Shown: positions 40,166 to 49,980, counted from the first letter of the stretch. The stretch is 64,000 nucleotides of DNA from Flavobacteriaceae bacterium (GCA_017852395.1 JAFMLE010000002.1:39424-103423); one strand, 5' to 3'. Translations and numbers: made by a program. The notes: generated from the sequence alone by a model not told the origin.

Positions 40166-42211
40166 TTGAGGACCTATTGGCAGCAAATTATTTATCGAAA
40201 AAACTTTTTATACAAAATTGGACTGTTTCTCATCGCCAGCAGTTTTATTTTGTACATCTTACCTAAGAATGCCACCTTTCAATTTGAGTATCAAAAGGGT
40301 TTGGTTTGGCAGCATGATAATTTTTATGCCCCTTTTGATTTCCCAATTTTAAAAACCGAGGAGCGCTTGACGGCTGAGCGTGAAGCAATTCGCAAAAATG
40401 CGGAAACCTATCTAAGAGCAAATACAAAGATTCTGCCAGTTGTAGCCACCAATTTTGAGCGGCTTTTTGACACGTATTTTTCAGAGCCATCGGAGGGCCA
40501 ACAGCGCGAAGTTTTACGAACTTATGGGTTGGATCTGATTGCAAAATTGTATAGTAATGGCGTACTGCCGTTGAACCTCAATTTTGACGAACCCGCCAAC
40601 CTACGATTGATCGAAGGAAATACTGAACGTGGGGTTGGTGTCAATGATTTTATTCGTATTCAAGAATTGTATGACTATTTGCAAAACCATTTGGACCCAC
40701 TCTATAAATCGTACTTAGATGCCTTTTATGGCTTGTTTTTTGAAATCGTAGAACCCAACATCTTATTGGACACACAATTTACCAACAACGCATTGCAAGC
40801 TGCATTGAGTGCAGTGGTTCCCACACGTGGAATGGTCTCTAAAGGCAGTCTCATTATTGCTAAAAATACACTGATTGACAACGAGAAATTTGTTGTACTA
40901 ACTTCTCTTGAAAGTGAGTATAAATTGCGCGGCGATACCCAAAAAAATAGAATTCAACGCTATGTTGGTTTTGGTGTTTTGGTGGGGTTGAGTTTGTTGT
41001 TTCTTTTTCGGTTTCTTTACATCTACCGTCCCCGCATTTATCACAACAATAAGGAAGTCACTTTTATCGTGTTCAATTTGGTTTTGGTTCTTTTATTGAC
41101 CATAAGTACCGTAAATTATAACGCTGGTTTGGTGTATGCAGTGCCAATTTGTATTCTTCCACTGATCCTAAAAGCTTTTTTTGACCCCCGTTTGGGGTTG
41201 CTAACACACGTCATAACAATTTTGCTATTGGGGTTTGTGGTTCCCAATGCTTTCGAATTTGTTTTTATACAATTCAATGCTGGGATCATTACGTTGCAGG
41301 GCAATACCAAACTCCATCAACGTGCCAGTCTTTTTGTTTCTGTAGGTCAGATTGTCTTGGTTTATTTGTTGAGTTATTTGGCCTTTTCGAGTATTCATGA
41401 GTTGGCACTTTCGGAGATTGATTTTGCGCTTATCGGCCTTTTTGTTCTCAATGGATTGATCACCCTTTTTGTACAACCACTGATCTATCTCTATGAGAAG
41501 ATTTTTGTACTCACATCAGATGTTTCGCTTTTAGAATTATCAGATACCAATTCACCATTATTAAAAAAATTATCCGACCAAGCGCCGGGGACTTTTCATC
41601 ACGCGCTACAAGTGGCAAATCTTGCCGAAGCAGCTGCCAATAAAATAGACGCCAACAGCCTGTTGGTTCGTGTAGGCGCATTGTACCATGATATTGGAAA
41701 GCTGAAAAACCCTTCTTATTTTAGTGAAAATCAAAAGGGAACCACTTCGCCCCATGATGCATTGGCACCGGAGCAAAGCGCTGCAATTATTATTGATCAT
41801 GTAAAAGAGGGGGTTGTTTTGGCAAAAAAACACAAACTCCCCGATCGGATCATCGATTTTATAAAAACACACCACGGAACCTCTACCGTTTATTATTTTC
41901 TAAAACAAGCGGAAGAAAAAAGTCATCAATCCGTCGATGTATCCGCCTTTAGTTATCCGGGTCCTCGACCGTTTTCTAAAGAAACGGCAATTTTGATGAT
42001 GTCTGATGCGGTGGAGGCAGCCTCCAAAAGTTTGAAAGCACCGGATTTTGATCAAATCAGCAATTTTGTAAACCGCATTATTGATCGTCAAACAGACGAA
42101 GGGCAGTTTGATGTCTGTGACATTACCCTTAATGAAATTTCGCTAGTAAAAACTGTTTTGATAGACAAACTCATAAATATCTATCAACTGCGTGTAGAAT
42201 ACCCAAAATAG
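40166..42211 (+). CDS. 7TM-HD family phosphohydrolase (PgpH-like)
   Basis: Extracellular domain, about 7 TM segments, HDIG domain GALYHDIGKLKNPSYFSENQ; TTG start. Confidence 0.88.
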   Translation: MRTYWQQIIYRKNFLYKIGLFLIASSFILYILPKNATFQFEYQKGLVWQHDNFYAPFDFPILKTEERLTAEREAIRKNAETYLRANTKILPVVATNFERLFDTYFSEPSEGQQREVLRTYGLDLIAKLYSNGVLPLNLNFDEPANLRLIEGNTERGVGVNDFIRIQELYDYLQNHLDPLYKSYLDAFYGLFFEIVEPNILLDTQFTNNALQAALSAVVPTRGMVSKGSLIIAKNTLIDNEKFVVLTSLESEYKLRGDTQKNRIQRYVGFGVLVGLSLLFLFRFLYIYRPRIYHNNKEVTFIVFNLVLVLLLTISTVNYNAGLVYAVPICILPLILKAFFDPRLGLLTHVITILLLGFVVPNAFEFVFIQFNAGIITLQGNTKLHQRASLFVSVGQIVLVYLLSYLAFSSIHELALSEIDFALIGLFVLNGLITLFVQPLIYLYEKIFVLTSDVSLLELSDTNSPLLKKLSDQAPGTFHHALQVANLAEAAANKIDANSLLVRVGALYHDIGKLKNPSYFSENQKGTTSPHDALAPEQSAAIIIDHVKEGVVLAKKHKLPDRIIDFIKTHHGTSTVYYFLKQAEEKSHQSVDVSAFSYPGPRPFSKETAILMMSDAVEAASKSLKAPDFDQISNFVNRIIDRQTDEGQFDVCDITLNEISLVKTVLIDKLINIYQLRVEYPK

Positions 42212-42235
42212 CCATTATGTTATTTGACAAAAATA

Positions 42236-42266
42236 TTGGTTAATAATTGAAGATGCATTATTTTTG
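42236..42266 (+). promoter_or_regulatory. tRNA-Ser promoter TTG-N20-TATTTTTG
   Basis: TTG 42236-42238; TATTTTTG 42259-42266. Confidence 0.7.
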
Positions 42267-42283
42267 GCCTTCCAATCTACCAC

Positions 42284-42367
42284 GGAGAGGTGCCAGAGTG
42301 GTAATGGAGCAGATTGCTAATCTGTCAACGTGTAAGCGTTGCCAGGGTTCGAATCCCTGTCTCTCCG
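42284..42367 (+). tRNA. tRNA-Ser(GCU)
   Basis: Cloverleaf with long variable arm (CAACG..CGTTG), anticodon GCT in CAGATTGCTAATCTG, GGTTCGAATCC T-arm; no encoded CCA. Confidence 0.95.
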
Positions 42368-42372
42368 CATAA

Positions 42373-42410
42373 AGCCCCGAAAGCCTTGGGTATTCGGGGT
42401 TTCTTTTTTT
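42373..42410 (+). terminator. Terminator downstream of tRNA-Ser
   Basis: CCCCGAA (42375-42381)/TTCGGGG (42393-42399) followed by TTTCTTTTTTT. Confidence 0.75.
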
Positions 42411-42591
42411 CGGGGAAATGTAAAAGGGAAAAACAGCTCATTCTTATTTAAAAAAACTTCTTGATGCAACCGCGAACGGCGAAAGGACCACTAAATGTTA
42501 AAGTCCCAGCGTTGCTTTTAGCCTTTGGCTTTTTTTAATACTTTAGATAAATAACAGCCCCCAAGTCTGTTCTACGACCATAAAAGCCAGT

Positions 42592-42657
42592 GGCTAACAA
42601 TGTATATGAAATCATAGCTCCCATTCGGTCGCTACGCTTCATATACTAACCGTTAGA
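42592..42657. repeat. attC-like imperfect palindrome
   Basis: GGCTAAC..TATATGAA ... TTCATATA..CGTTAG: CTAAC/GTTAG ends and TATATGAA/TTCATATA inner arms. Confidence 0.45.
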
Positions 42658-42840
42658 AAACATTTGATAAAAAGCATAGTGATAAGCCGGCTTTTTTTGT
42701 CTAGCGCTTGTCTTAATGCAAAACCTTAATGAGGCGGTTTGGTACGACCAAAAAGTGAGCAGCTTATAAAATTGGCGGGTAGAATCAATTTCGCTTTTAT
42801 ACAGCGGGTACACCTAGAAATTTACATTAGCATCGTCCAA

Positions 42841-43458
42841 TCAGACTTTTTCCTTTAACACCGGAATGCTATAGTTTTTGATTACCGCCACGGTTCTAAT
42901 CACAATAATGATGGCACATGACAAAATGGTTTTTAAAACTAAACTAAAACCAATTGCCTCAAAACCTAAGTAGGCGACCGCCCCCGCTACACATGCTGTA
43001 GCATAGATCTCTTTTCTAAAAATCAGTGGAATTTCATCGCATAGGATGTCTCTGATCGCACCACCAAAAGTAGCCGTGATTACCCCAAAAATGATTAGAT
43101 AGAAACCATTTAAATCATACTTTTGGGCCACTTGTAGTCCGTGTATTGTAAAGAGGCTAATTCCTATGGTGTCAAACAGAAAAAGCATCTTGCGCAACCT
43201 ACTGAATCTATCTTTTAAGAAATACGCCAAAATGACCCCAATAATGACTAAATAAAGATTGATAGGGTCGTAAATCCACGCGACATCGGTATTGAGTAGA
43301 ACATCTCTAAGCGTACCACCACCCAACCCGGTTACAAAAGCGATTACAAAAGCGCCAAAATGATCAAGCTTTTTGTTTACCGCAGTTATAAAGCCACTTA
43401 TTGCAAATACTAGGGTGCCCAAGTTGCTTAACCAAAATATGATATTATTAAAATCCAT
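42841..43458 (-). CDS. Trimeric intracellular cation channel family protein (UPF0126)
   Basis: Repeated GFITAVNKKLDHFGAFVIAFVTGLGGGTLRDVLL / FGVITATFGGAIRDIL. Confidence 0.88.
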   Translation of the reverse strand: MDFNNIIFWLSNLGTLVFAISGFITAVNKKLDHFGAFVIAFVTGLGGGTLRDVLLNTDVAWIYDPINLYLVIIGVILAYFLKDRFSRLRKMLFLFDTIGISLFTIHGLQVAQKYDLNGFYLIIFGVITATFGGAIRDILCDEIPLIFRKEIYATACVAGAVAYLGFEAIGFSLVLKTILSCAIIIVIRTVAVIKNYSIPVLKEKV

Positions 43459-43550
43459 ATCTAAATGTAAGCTTTATTAAATTAATTATAGATCCTAAAA
43501 ATTGCGTCTAAAACCCAATTAGATCCGTGATCTAGTGTCTTGGATAGCCA

Positions 43551-43593
43551 TGATATTTTATTAGATTGATCATTTTGACATAATAAAATATCA
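43551..43593. repeat. Perfect 13-bp inverted repeat, 17-nt spacer, in a divergent intergenic region
   Basis: TGATATTTTATTA (43551-43563) / TAATAAAATATCA (43581-43593). Confidence 0.7.
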
Positions 43594-43656
43594 ATAAATG
43601 CTTTAAGCAAAAGCTATTGGGACATTCCTTTCATTATTTATACATACCTTCATCGA

Positions 43657-44412
43657 GTGAATATTTTTTACGAAAACTTGTTGTTGATCGCGGTAGGATT
43701 TTTTGCAGGCATTATCAATACACTTGCTGGAGGCGGATCACTGTTTACACTCCCGGCACTGATATTTTTAGGATTGCCCCCCAATGTGGCCAACGGCACC
43801 AACCGCATCATGATTGTGATTCAATCTTTTTTTGGTACGCTGGGCTATCGAACGAAAGGAGTAAATACCTTCCCTTTTAGCCTTTATTTAGGCATAGCAG
43901 CGTTGATAGGTGCTTTTATCGGAGCACAAATTGCGGTAGATATAGATGCTAAACTCTTTAAAAGGATTTTGGCAATCATTATGATTATAGTGGTTTCTAT
44001 TATTGTTCTAAATCCCAAATCAAATCCTTTGGATCGGGTAGAACGCCTAACGGGTAAGTATCTAATTTTTGCCATTATTGGTTTTTTTATCATCGGCATT
44101 TATGGAGGTTTTATTAACGCTGGAGTAGGTTTTGTGATCATGATCTTTTTAAACCAAGTCAATCGAATGTCATTGGTTAGAACCAATGCCACCAAAGTAG
44201 CTTTAGTAACCATCTATTCTTTGGGTGCGCTTGCACTTTTTGCGTACTACGGAAAGGTAGATTGGGCAAAAGGCCTATGGATGGCATTAGGCACAAGTTT
44301 TGGCGCATGGTGGACAAGTAGGTGGTCGGTCACCAAGGGAGATCGTATTATTAAGATAGCCATGGTCATTATGGTGACCGTTATGGCCATCAAACTATGG
44401 CTTTTTGACTAA
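43657..44412 (+). CDS. TSUP (TauE/SafE) family sulfite/anion exporter
   Basis: VGFFAGIINTLAGGGSLFTLPALIFLGLPPNVANGTNRI; GTG start. Confidence 0.9.
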   Translation: MNIFYENLLLIAVGFFAGIINTLAGGGSLFTLPALIFLGLPPNVANGTNRIMIVIQSFFGTLGYRTKGVNTFPFSLYLGIAALIGAFIGAQIAVDIDAKLFKRILAIIMIIVVSIIVLNPKSNPLDRVERLTGKYLIFAIIGFFIIGIYGGFINAGVGFVIMIFLNQVNRMSLVRTNATKVALVTIYSLGALALFAYYGKVDWAKGLWMALGTSFGAWWTSRWSVTKGDRIIKIAMVIMVTVMAIKLWLFD

Positions 44413-44415
44413 TCG

Positions 44416-45543
44416 CTAAAATTGAACGTGGCTTTCGATCTCAATGCCGTATCCAGTAAGCCCAATTCTTGGAAGTTGTTTTGAGTTACTAAGCACTTTG
44501 AGTTTTTTGATTTGCAAGTCGTGCAAAATCTGAGCGCCAATACCAAAATCACGAGTATCCATACGCATGGGTGGAGAACTATTTAGGTGTCCTTTTTCTT
44601 GAAGTATTCGCAATTCTTCGATACGTGCCAATAGATTTTCGGAGGCTTGTTGCTGATTGATAAAAAGTACGGCCCCTTTTCCTTCTTTTTTGATCCGTTC
44701 AAAAACCTTTTCGAGGTTGGTATCAGTTCCTCCAGTTAGCAGACCAAGCACATCATTGTGTAGTCGCATCGAATTGATTCGTGTCAAAATAGGCTCCTCT
44801 TCTGACCAAGACCCCAGACTTAGAGCGAGATGTACTTGACCATTGGTGGTTTGCTGATAGGCACGAAGTCTAAATTCGCCAAAACGCGTGGATATGGTAG
44901 CATCACTTTTTTTGACAATAAGGCTATCATGCTGCATGCGATAGGCTACCAAATCTTCGATTGTTACCAGTTTTAGGTTAAATTTTTTAGCAACTTCGAC
45001 AAGGTCAGGCAGACGGGCCATCGTACCGTCTTCATTCATGATTTCTACAATAACACCTGCCGGGCTTTTGCCTGCCAGACGCGCAAAATCTATGGCAGCT
45101 TCGGTATGTCCTGTGCGTCGTAATACGCCACCTTCTTTTGCGATAAGCGGAAAGATGTGTCCCGGTCGGGACAACGCAAAGGGCTTGGTGTTTTGGTCGG
45201 TTAGTGCCATAATGGTTTTGCAGCGATCATGAGCAGAAATGCCCGTCGTTACGCCATGGCCTTTGAGATCCACAGAAACCGTAAAGGCGGTTTCCATAGG
45301 ATCCGTGTTGTTCGAGACCATGGGTGCCAATTCGAGTTCTTGACAACGTTTTTCAGTCAATGGGGTACAAATTAGTCCACGCCCATGTGTCGCCATAAAA
45401 TTGATCAACTCTGGAGTAATCGTTTCTGCGGCAGCTATAAAATCACCTTCATTTTCTCTGTTTTCATCATCTACCACGATGATGACCTCTCCGCGTTTGA
45501 TGGCATCGATGGCTTCTGGTATGGTATTAAAAGCTACTTTCAT
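44416..45543 (-). CDS. ribB: 3,4-dihydroxy-2-butanone-4-phosphate synthase with degenerate GTP cyclohydrolase II domain
   Basis: VDDENRENEGDFI, HTEAAIDFARLAG; C-terminal half RINSMRLHNDVLGLLTGGTDTNL lacks the GCHII Cys ligands. Confidence 0.9.
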   Translation of the reverse strand: MKVAFNTIPEAIDAIKRGEVIIVVDDENRENEGDFIAAAETITPELINFMATHGRGLICTPLTEKRCQELELAPMVSNNTDPMETAFTVSVDLKGHGVTTGISAHDRCKTIMALTDQNTKPFALSRPGHIFPLIAKEGGVLRRTGHTEAAIDFARLAGKSPAGVIVEIMNEDGTMARLPDLVEVAKKFNLKLVTIEDLVAYRMQHDSLIVKKSDATISTRFGEFRLRAYQQTTNGQVHLALSLGSWSEEEPILTRINSMRLHNDVLGLLTGGTDTNLEKVFERIKKEGKGAVLFINQQQASENLLARIEELRILQEKGHLNSSPPMRMDTRDFGIGAQILHDLQIKKLKVLSNSKQLPRIGLTGYGIEIESHVQF

Positions 45544-47000
45544 AGACGGTTTTTAGTTGAATTGAGGGACATTATTTTTTTAAAAAAATTGACCACGGGC
45601 ACCCAAACAATATCAATATTTACAAAACCCTTGTCCGCAGATGCTCTACGGGTCAAATAGAAGGCTAGGGGGGTTAAGATCAAGGTTGCTGTCCAGCTGG
45701 CAAGCGTAGGAGGGATGCTGTTGTCTTCGGCTGCATTTTTTGCAAACAAACCAATGTAATGATAGGTTAAAAAAATCAAGACCGCCAAAACCAGAGGTAG
45801 GCCAAGACCACCCTTACGGATAATGGCGCCCAAAGAAGCCCCCATCATAAACAACAGTAGCGAAGCAAAAATCAATACGTATTTGTCGTCCCGAGTGATC
45901 TTATGCAGGTTGATGAGTTTTTGAATTAAAAAAAACGAACGCTTTTTGGTGTCCAAATCACGGATGTCTTTTCGAATATCGGCGATGCTTCCTTGTATAA
46001 CATCAAAATATTGCCATGTTTGGTCAACTTTGATAAAATTTAAAACATTAGCACTGACCATGCTGTCTAAGACCATGCTGTCATTTTCGATTTTTGGAAG
46101 CTCTTGAAACGCCCCTTTTTTATAAAAATTTTCGCTAAAAGCGGCACGCTCATCGTCATAGGTGATTTGCAAGGTGTCGATACTCTGATTGAGTTGATCG
46201 ATCCGCTGCATGCGAAAGGTTGATGTGTAGTTTTCTTCGGTGAGGTCAACGTTGTTGAACTGTGACAAATCGATGTTCATCGTGTATTGTTCAAAGGCTA
46301 CTTTGGTGTGTGGGTGTTTCAACTGTTCGTTGGGTTTGTCTGGTCGCACTTCTTCATAGCGGTAGCCGTCATATAATACCATTTGGAGCATGGCATCGGA
46401 CGTCTCACTTTTTAATTCCCCCGTTTTGGCCTTAATAACAATGGTGTTGCGCTGATCGTTTGTTTTTTCATGGATGATTACATCCTCTAAAAAACGATCG
46501 TTGTCACCGTATTTGCGCCCTACTTTGATGTTGATTTGACCTAGGTCATTAAACATCCCTTCTCGAATGGCCAATGCGGGTTTGAGCTTGGCCAGATTTT
46601 TTCGCAGATTATACGACTTTACCTCGCCGTAGGGAATGACATGATTGGCAAAATAAAAAGAGCCGATACCCAAAGCAATATGAAAAATCACCAATCCGGC
46701 CATGGCTCTTTGCAAGGATATACCCGATGATTTCATGGCGGCAAATTCATAATTTTCGGCCAGGGTTCCGTAGGTCATCAATGCAGCGAGAAGCACCGAT
46801 AGAGGCAGCACCAGGGGGACCAATTTGGGCGAAAAATAGATTAGAAATCTAAAGATAATGATCAAGTCCAATCCCTTACCTGCCAATTCATCTACATACA
46901 GCCAAAAGGTTTGAACGACAAAAATCAACATGCAGATGGCAAAAACCGAAACAAGTCGTTGCAAATAACTCGTCAATATATAACGGTCAATGATTTTCAT
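45540..47000 (-). CDS. LptF/LptG (YjgP/YjgQ) family permease
   Basis: IIDRYILTSYLQRL N-terminus; C-terminal TM domain GASLGAIIRKGGLGLPLVLAV. Confidence 0.88.
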   Translation of the reverse strand: MKIIDRYILTSYLQRLVSVFAICMLIFVVQTFWLYVDELAGKGLDLIIIFRFLIYFSPKLVPLVLPLSVLLAALMTYGTLAENYEFAAMKSSGISLQRAMAGLVIFHIALGIGSFYFANHVIPYGEVKSYNLRKNLAKLKPALAIREGMFNDLGQINIKVGRKYGDNDRFLEDVIIHEKTNDQRNTIVIKAKTGELKSETSDAMLQMVLYDGYRYEEVRPDKPNEQLKHPHTKVAFEQYTMNIDLSQFNNVDLTEENYTSTFRMQRIDQLNQSIDTLQITYDDERAAFSENFYKKGAFQELPKIENDSMVLDSMVSANVLNFIKVDQTWQYFDVIQGSIADIRKDIRDLDTKKRSFFLIQKLINLHKITRDDKYVLIFASLLLFMMGASLGAIIRKGGLGLPLVLAVLIFLTYHYIGLFAKNAAEDNSIPPTLASWTATLILTPLAFYLTRRASADKGFVNIDIVWVPVVNFFKKIMSLNSTKNRL

Positions 47001-47001
47001 C

Positions 47002-47634
47002 TTAATTGTTTATATAATAGTTGGGATAATTGGCGGCATCAAAGACAAAGGTCCCACGAACTAGAAGATTGTTGGGTCTAAAATCCTGAAGCGTCAGTGT
47101 GGTGCGCGTTCCGTTTTCGCCAATTTCTATGATGCGATAGATGTGCTTGCTGCTAAGATCTATACCCAGCAGCAAATATTGAATCCCTTGGTCGGTGTCT
47201 TGGGGGGTTAGTTTTATAAATTGAATCCGATTGCCCTGAACATTTTGTACGATATCCATTTGAAGGTCATACCCCTCTTGATAAAAATAGAGCAACTTGT
47301 TTGGGTCTATTCCAAGGTCATCATCAGTTGTCGCATCGGTGATGTTGATTTCTTCATTTTCGGGTAGAATAGTATATTTTTTTTGACCGTCAAATAGTTG
47401 GGTGGCTTCAGGAATTTCGAGCACGTATTTTTCTTTTTCGACAATTACTTTACCGTTGGTTTCTTGCCGTATTTGTTCCTTTTGATTTTCTAGTACGTAG
47501 CTAAAATTAAATTTAATATTGTCATAACTACTGATTTTTGCAGCGACCTCATCCAATAACAAACTGGCTGGATTGCTACTCTGGGCCCAGCCTATTAGAG
47601 AGAAAAAACAAAAAATCAAGGACGCTTTTTTCAT
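47002..47634 (-). CDS. LolA-like outer membrane lipoprotein carrier protein
   Basis: Signal peptide; KVIVEKEKYVLEIPEATQLFDGQKKYTILPENEEI. Confidence 0.8.
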   Translation of the reverse strand: MKKASLIFCFFSLIGWAQSSNPASLLLDEVAAKISSYDNIKFNFSYVLENQKEQIRQETNGKVIVEKEKYVLEIPEATQLFDGQKKYTILPENEEINITDATTDDDLGIDPNKLLYFYQEGYDLQMDIVQNVQGNRIQFIKLTPQDTDQGIQYLLLGIDLSSKHIYRIIEIGENGTRTTLTLQDFRPNNLLVRGTFVFDAANYPNYYINN

Positions 47635-47637
47635 TGC

Positions 47638-49980
47638 TTAGCTTTCTGAATTTAACAATTGATCCAGTGCGTTTAGATCCGATATCAAAACTTGACGTGC
47701 TTTACTTCCTTCAAATGGGCCAACGATCCCTGCGGCTTCCATTTGGTCGATAATGCGCCCGGCACGGTTGTATCCCAATTTTAGCTTGCGCTGTAACAGG
47801 GAGGCTGACCCTTGCTGTGCGGTTACGATCACTTCGGCAGCTTCTCTAAATAGGGCATCACGTTCTGAAGGATCAATATCCAAACTATTGCTTTCACCCT
47901 CTCCAACATATTCGGGTAATTGATGGGCTTGCGCATAGCCTTTTTGAGCACCTATAAAGCCAGCGATTTTATCGACTTCGGGTGTGTCTACAAACGCACA
48001 TTGAATTCTGGTTAGGTCGTTACCTTGGGTGTACAACAGGTCTCCGCGGCCGATGAGTTGATCAGCTCCTCCATTATCAAGGATTGTCCTGGAGTCGATT
48101 TTGGAGGTTACACGAAAGGCTATTCGAGCAGGGAAATTGGCTTTTATTATCCCGGTGATTACATTGACAGATGGCCGTTGTGTTGCTATTATAAGATGGA
48201 TTCCAACGGCGCGGGCAAGCTGTGCCAAACGGGCAATGGGGGTTTCAACTTCTTTTCCGGCGGTCATGATCAGGTCGGCAAATTCGTCTATTACCAATAC
48301 GATATAGGGCAAATAGTCGTGTCCATCATTGGGATTTAGTTTTCGCTCTTTAAATTTTTTGTTGTACTCCTTAAGATTTCTACACAAAGCATTTTTTAGT
48401 AGGTCATAGCGGTTGTCCATTTCGATACACAGCGAGTTAAGCGTGTTGATGACTTTGTTGGTATCCGTGATGATGGATTCTTCAGCATCGGGCAATTTGG
48501 CCAGGTAGTGCCGCTCAATTTTATTATAGATCGTTAGTTCTACTTTTTTGGGATCGATCAATACAAATTTGACTTCTGCGGGATGTTTTTTATACAACAA
48601 AGAGGTCAATACTGCATTGAGACCAACCGATTTTCCTTGTCCCGTTGCACCAGCCATTAATAGATGGGGCATTTTGGTAAGATCTACGACAAAAGTTTCG
48701 TTGCTAATGGTTTTACCAAGGGCAATGGGCAGTTCCATTTCTGCCTTTTGAAATTTTGGCGAAGCAATCACAGAACGCATCGAAACAACCGTGGCCGTTT
48801 GATTGGGTACTTCGATCCCGATGGTCCCTTTGCCGGGAATTGGTGCTATAATACGAATGCCCAAGGCCGATAACGATAACGCGATATCATCTTCTAGATT
48901 TTTGATTTTAGAAATGCGTATACCAGCATCAGGGACAATCTCATAAAGTGTTACAGTTGGACCAATAGTGGCCTTGATTTGGGCAATCCCAATGTTGTAA
49001 TTTTTTAAGGTATTTACAATTTTGGTTTTGTTCTGTTCAAGCTCTTCTTGGTTGATCGTGATGCTACCCTCACCATAATCCTTTAGAAGATCTAAGGTGG
49101 GAAAGCGATATTTGCTCAATTCTAATTTAGGGTCAAAAAAACCATGCTTTTCAACAAGTTCTTGTGCAAGATTGCTTTCGAGGCGTTCTTCGTTTTCGGC
49201 AGTATTAACTTGAATTTTGATGTTTTCCAGATCCGTTGAGGTTACCTCTTTTTTCGGAGCGTCATCGTTTTCTTGATCTAAATTAATGGGCGACTCTGAT
49301 ACCAATTCAATTGGCTTTTGTTCTTGATCGTCAGCATTTGCAGGGTCAACAGCTTCCAAAACGTCTTCAGAAGTAAGTACATGTTCTTCGCTTTGGCGTT
49401 GTTCTGTTTCGGGCTTTTTAATCCGTTGAAAAATAAGTTCTGGAGTAATTTTCCATTGCACGACCAAGATGCAAATCAGCACAAAGGCCAATAGAGATAA
49501 AATCCCCAACGAACCGATATAATTTTCCATGGCGGAAAAAACTTCAAAACCTAAAGTGCCACTTAGAATCGCTGCCTGTGTTTTGAAAAAGGCCAATGCT
49601 AGGCTGATCCAAATCATATATAACATGCCCCAAGCCCAATAGCCCCAAAGGCGTGATTTTAATTTGTTGAAAAATAAGGCAGCACCCGAAATAATGAGAA
49701 GTATGGCCATGATGTAAGCACTGATTCCAAATAATTGTGTAATCATTTGGTGGCTAACCCATGCGCCAAGCTTACGGGTTATATTTTCTGCAACTACTTC
49801 GGGATTCGAAAGTTGTGCTACGGCGCTCTGGTCGGCTTTCCAATGAAGCAAATAGGAAGAAAACGCGATCAGCAAGAGAAATCCTAGCAACATCAAAAAA
49901 CTGCCGAACAAGATTTGACGCTGTCTGCTTTTGTATCTTGTAGTAGGATCTATAGAAGTGCTTTCTTTCTTTTTAGCCAT
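47638..49980 (-). CDS. ftsK: FtsK/SpoIIIE DNA translocase
   Basis: MPHLLMAGATGQGKSVGLNAVLTSLLYK; 4 TM N-terminus; C-terminal gamma domain SLLQRKLKLGYNRAGRIIDQMEAAGIVGP. Confidence 0.96.
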   Translation of the reverse strand: MAKKKESTSIDPTTRYKSRQRQILFGSFLMLLGFLLLIAFSSYLLHWKADQSAVAQLSNPEVVAENITRKLGAWVSHQMITQLFGISAYIMAILLIISGAALFFNKLKSRLWGYWAWGMLYMIWISLALAFFKTQAAILSGTLGFEVFSAMENYIGSLGILSLLAFVLICILVVQWKITPELIFQRIKKPETEQRQSEEHVLTSEDVLEAVDPANADDQEQKPIELVSESPINLDQENDDAPKKEVTSTDLENIKIQVNTAENEERLESNLAQELVEKHGFFDPKLELSKYRFPTLDLLKDYGEGSITINQEELEQNKTKIVNTLKNYNIGIAQIKATIGPTVTLYEIVPDAGIRISKIKNLEDDIALSLSALGIRIIAPIPGKGTIGIEVPNQTATVVSMRSVIASPKFQKAEMELPIALGKTISNETFVVDLTKMPHLLMAGATGQGKSVGLNAVLTSLLYKKHPAEVKFVLIDPKKVELTIYNKIERHYLAKLPDAEESIITDTNKVINTLNSLCIEMDNRYDLLKNALCRNLKEYNKKFKERKLNPNDGHDYLPYIVLVIDEFADLIMTAGKEVETPIARLAQLARAVGIHLIIATQRPSVNVITGIIKANFPARIAFRVTSKIDSRTILDNGGADQLIGRGDLLYTQGNDLTRIQCAFVDTPEVDKIAGFIGAQKGYAQAHQLPEYVGEGESNSLDIDPSERDALFREAAEVIVTAQQGSASLLQRKLKLGYNRAGRIIDQMEAAGIVGPFEGSKARQVLISDLNALDQLLNSES

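Noticed and set aside
42370-42840. Integrated mobile island at the tRNA-Ser 3' end
   Set aside because: No integrase, no second copy of the tRNA 3' end, and no ORFs. Only an attC-like palindrome is present, which is reported separately.
43617-43880. 87-aa ORF overlapping the TSUP gene start
   Set aside because: Out-of-frame overlap with a clear TauE/SafE protein; composition (His/Arg/Tyr-rich) typical of a spurious frame.
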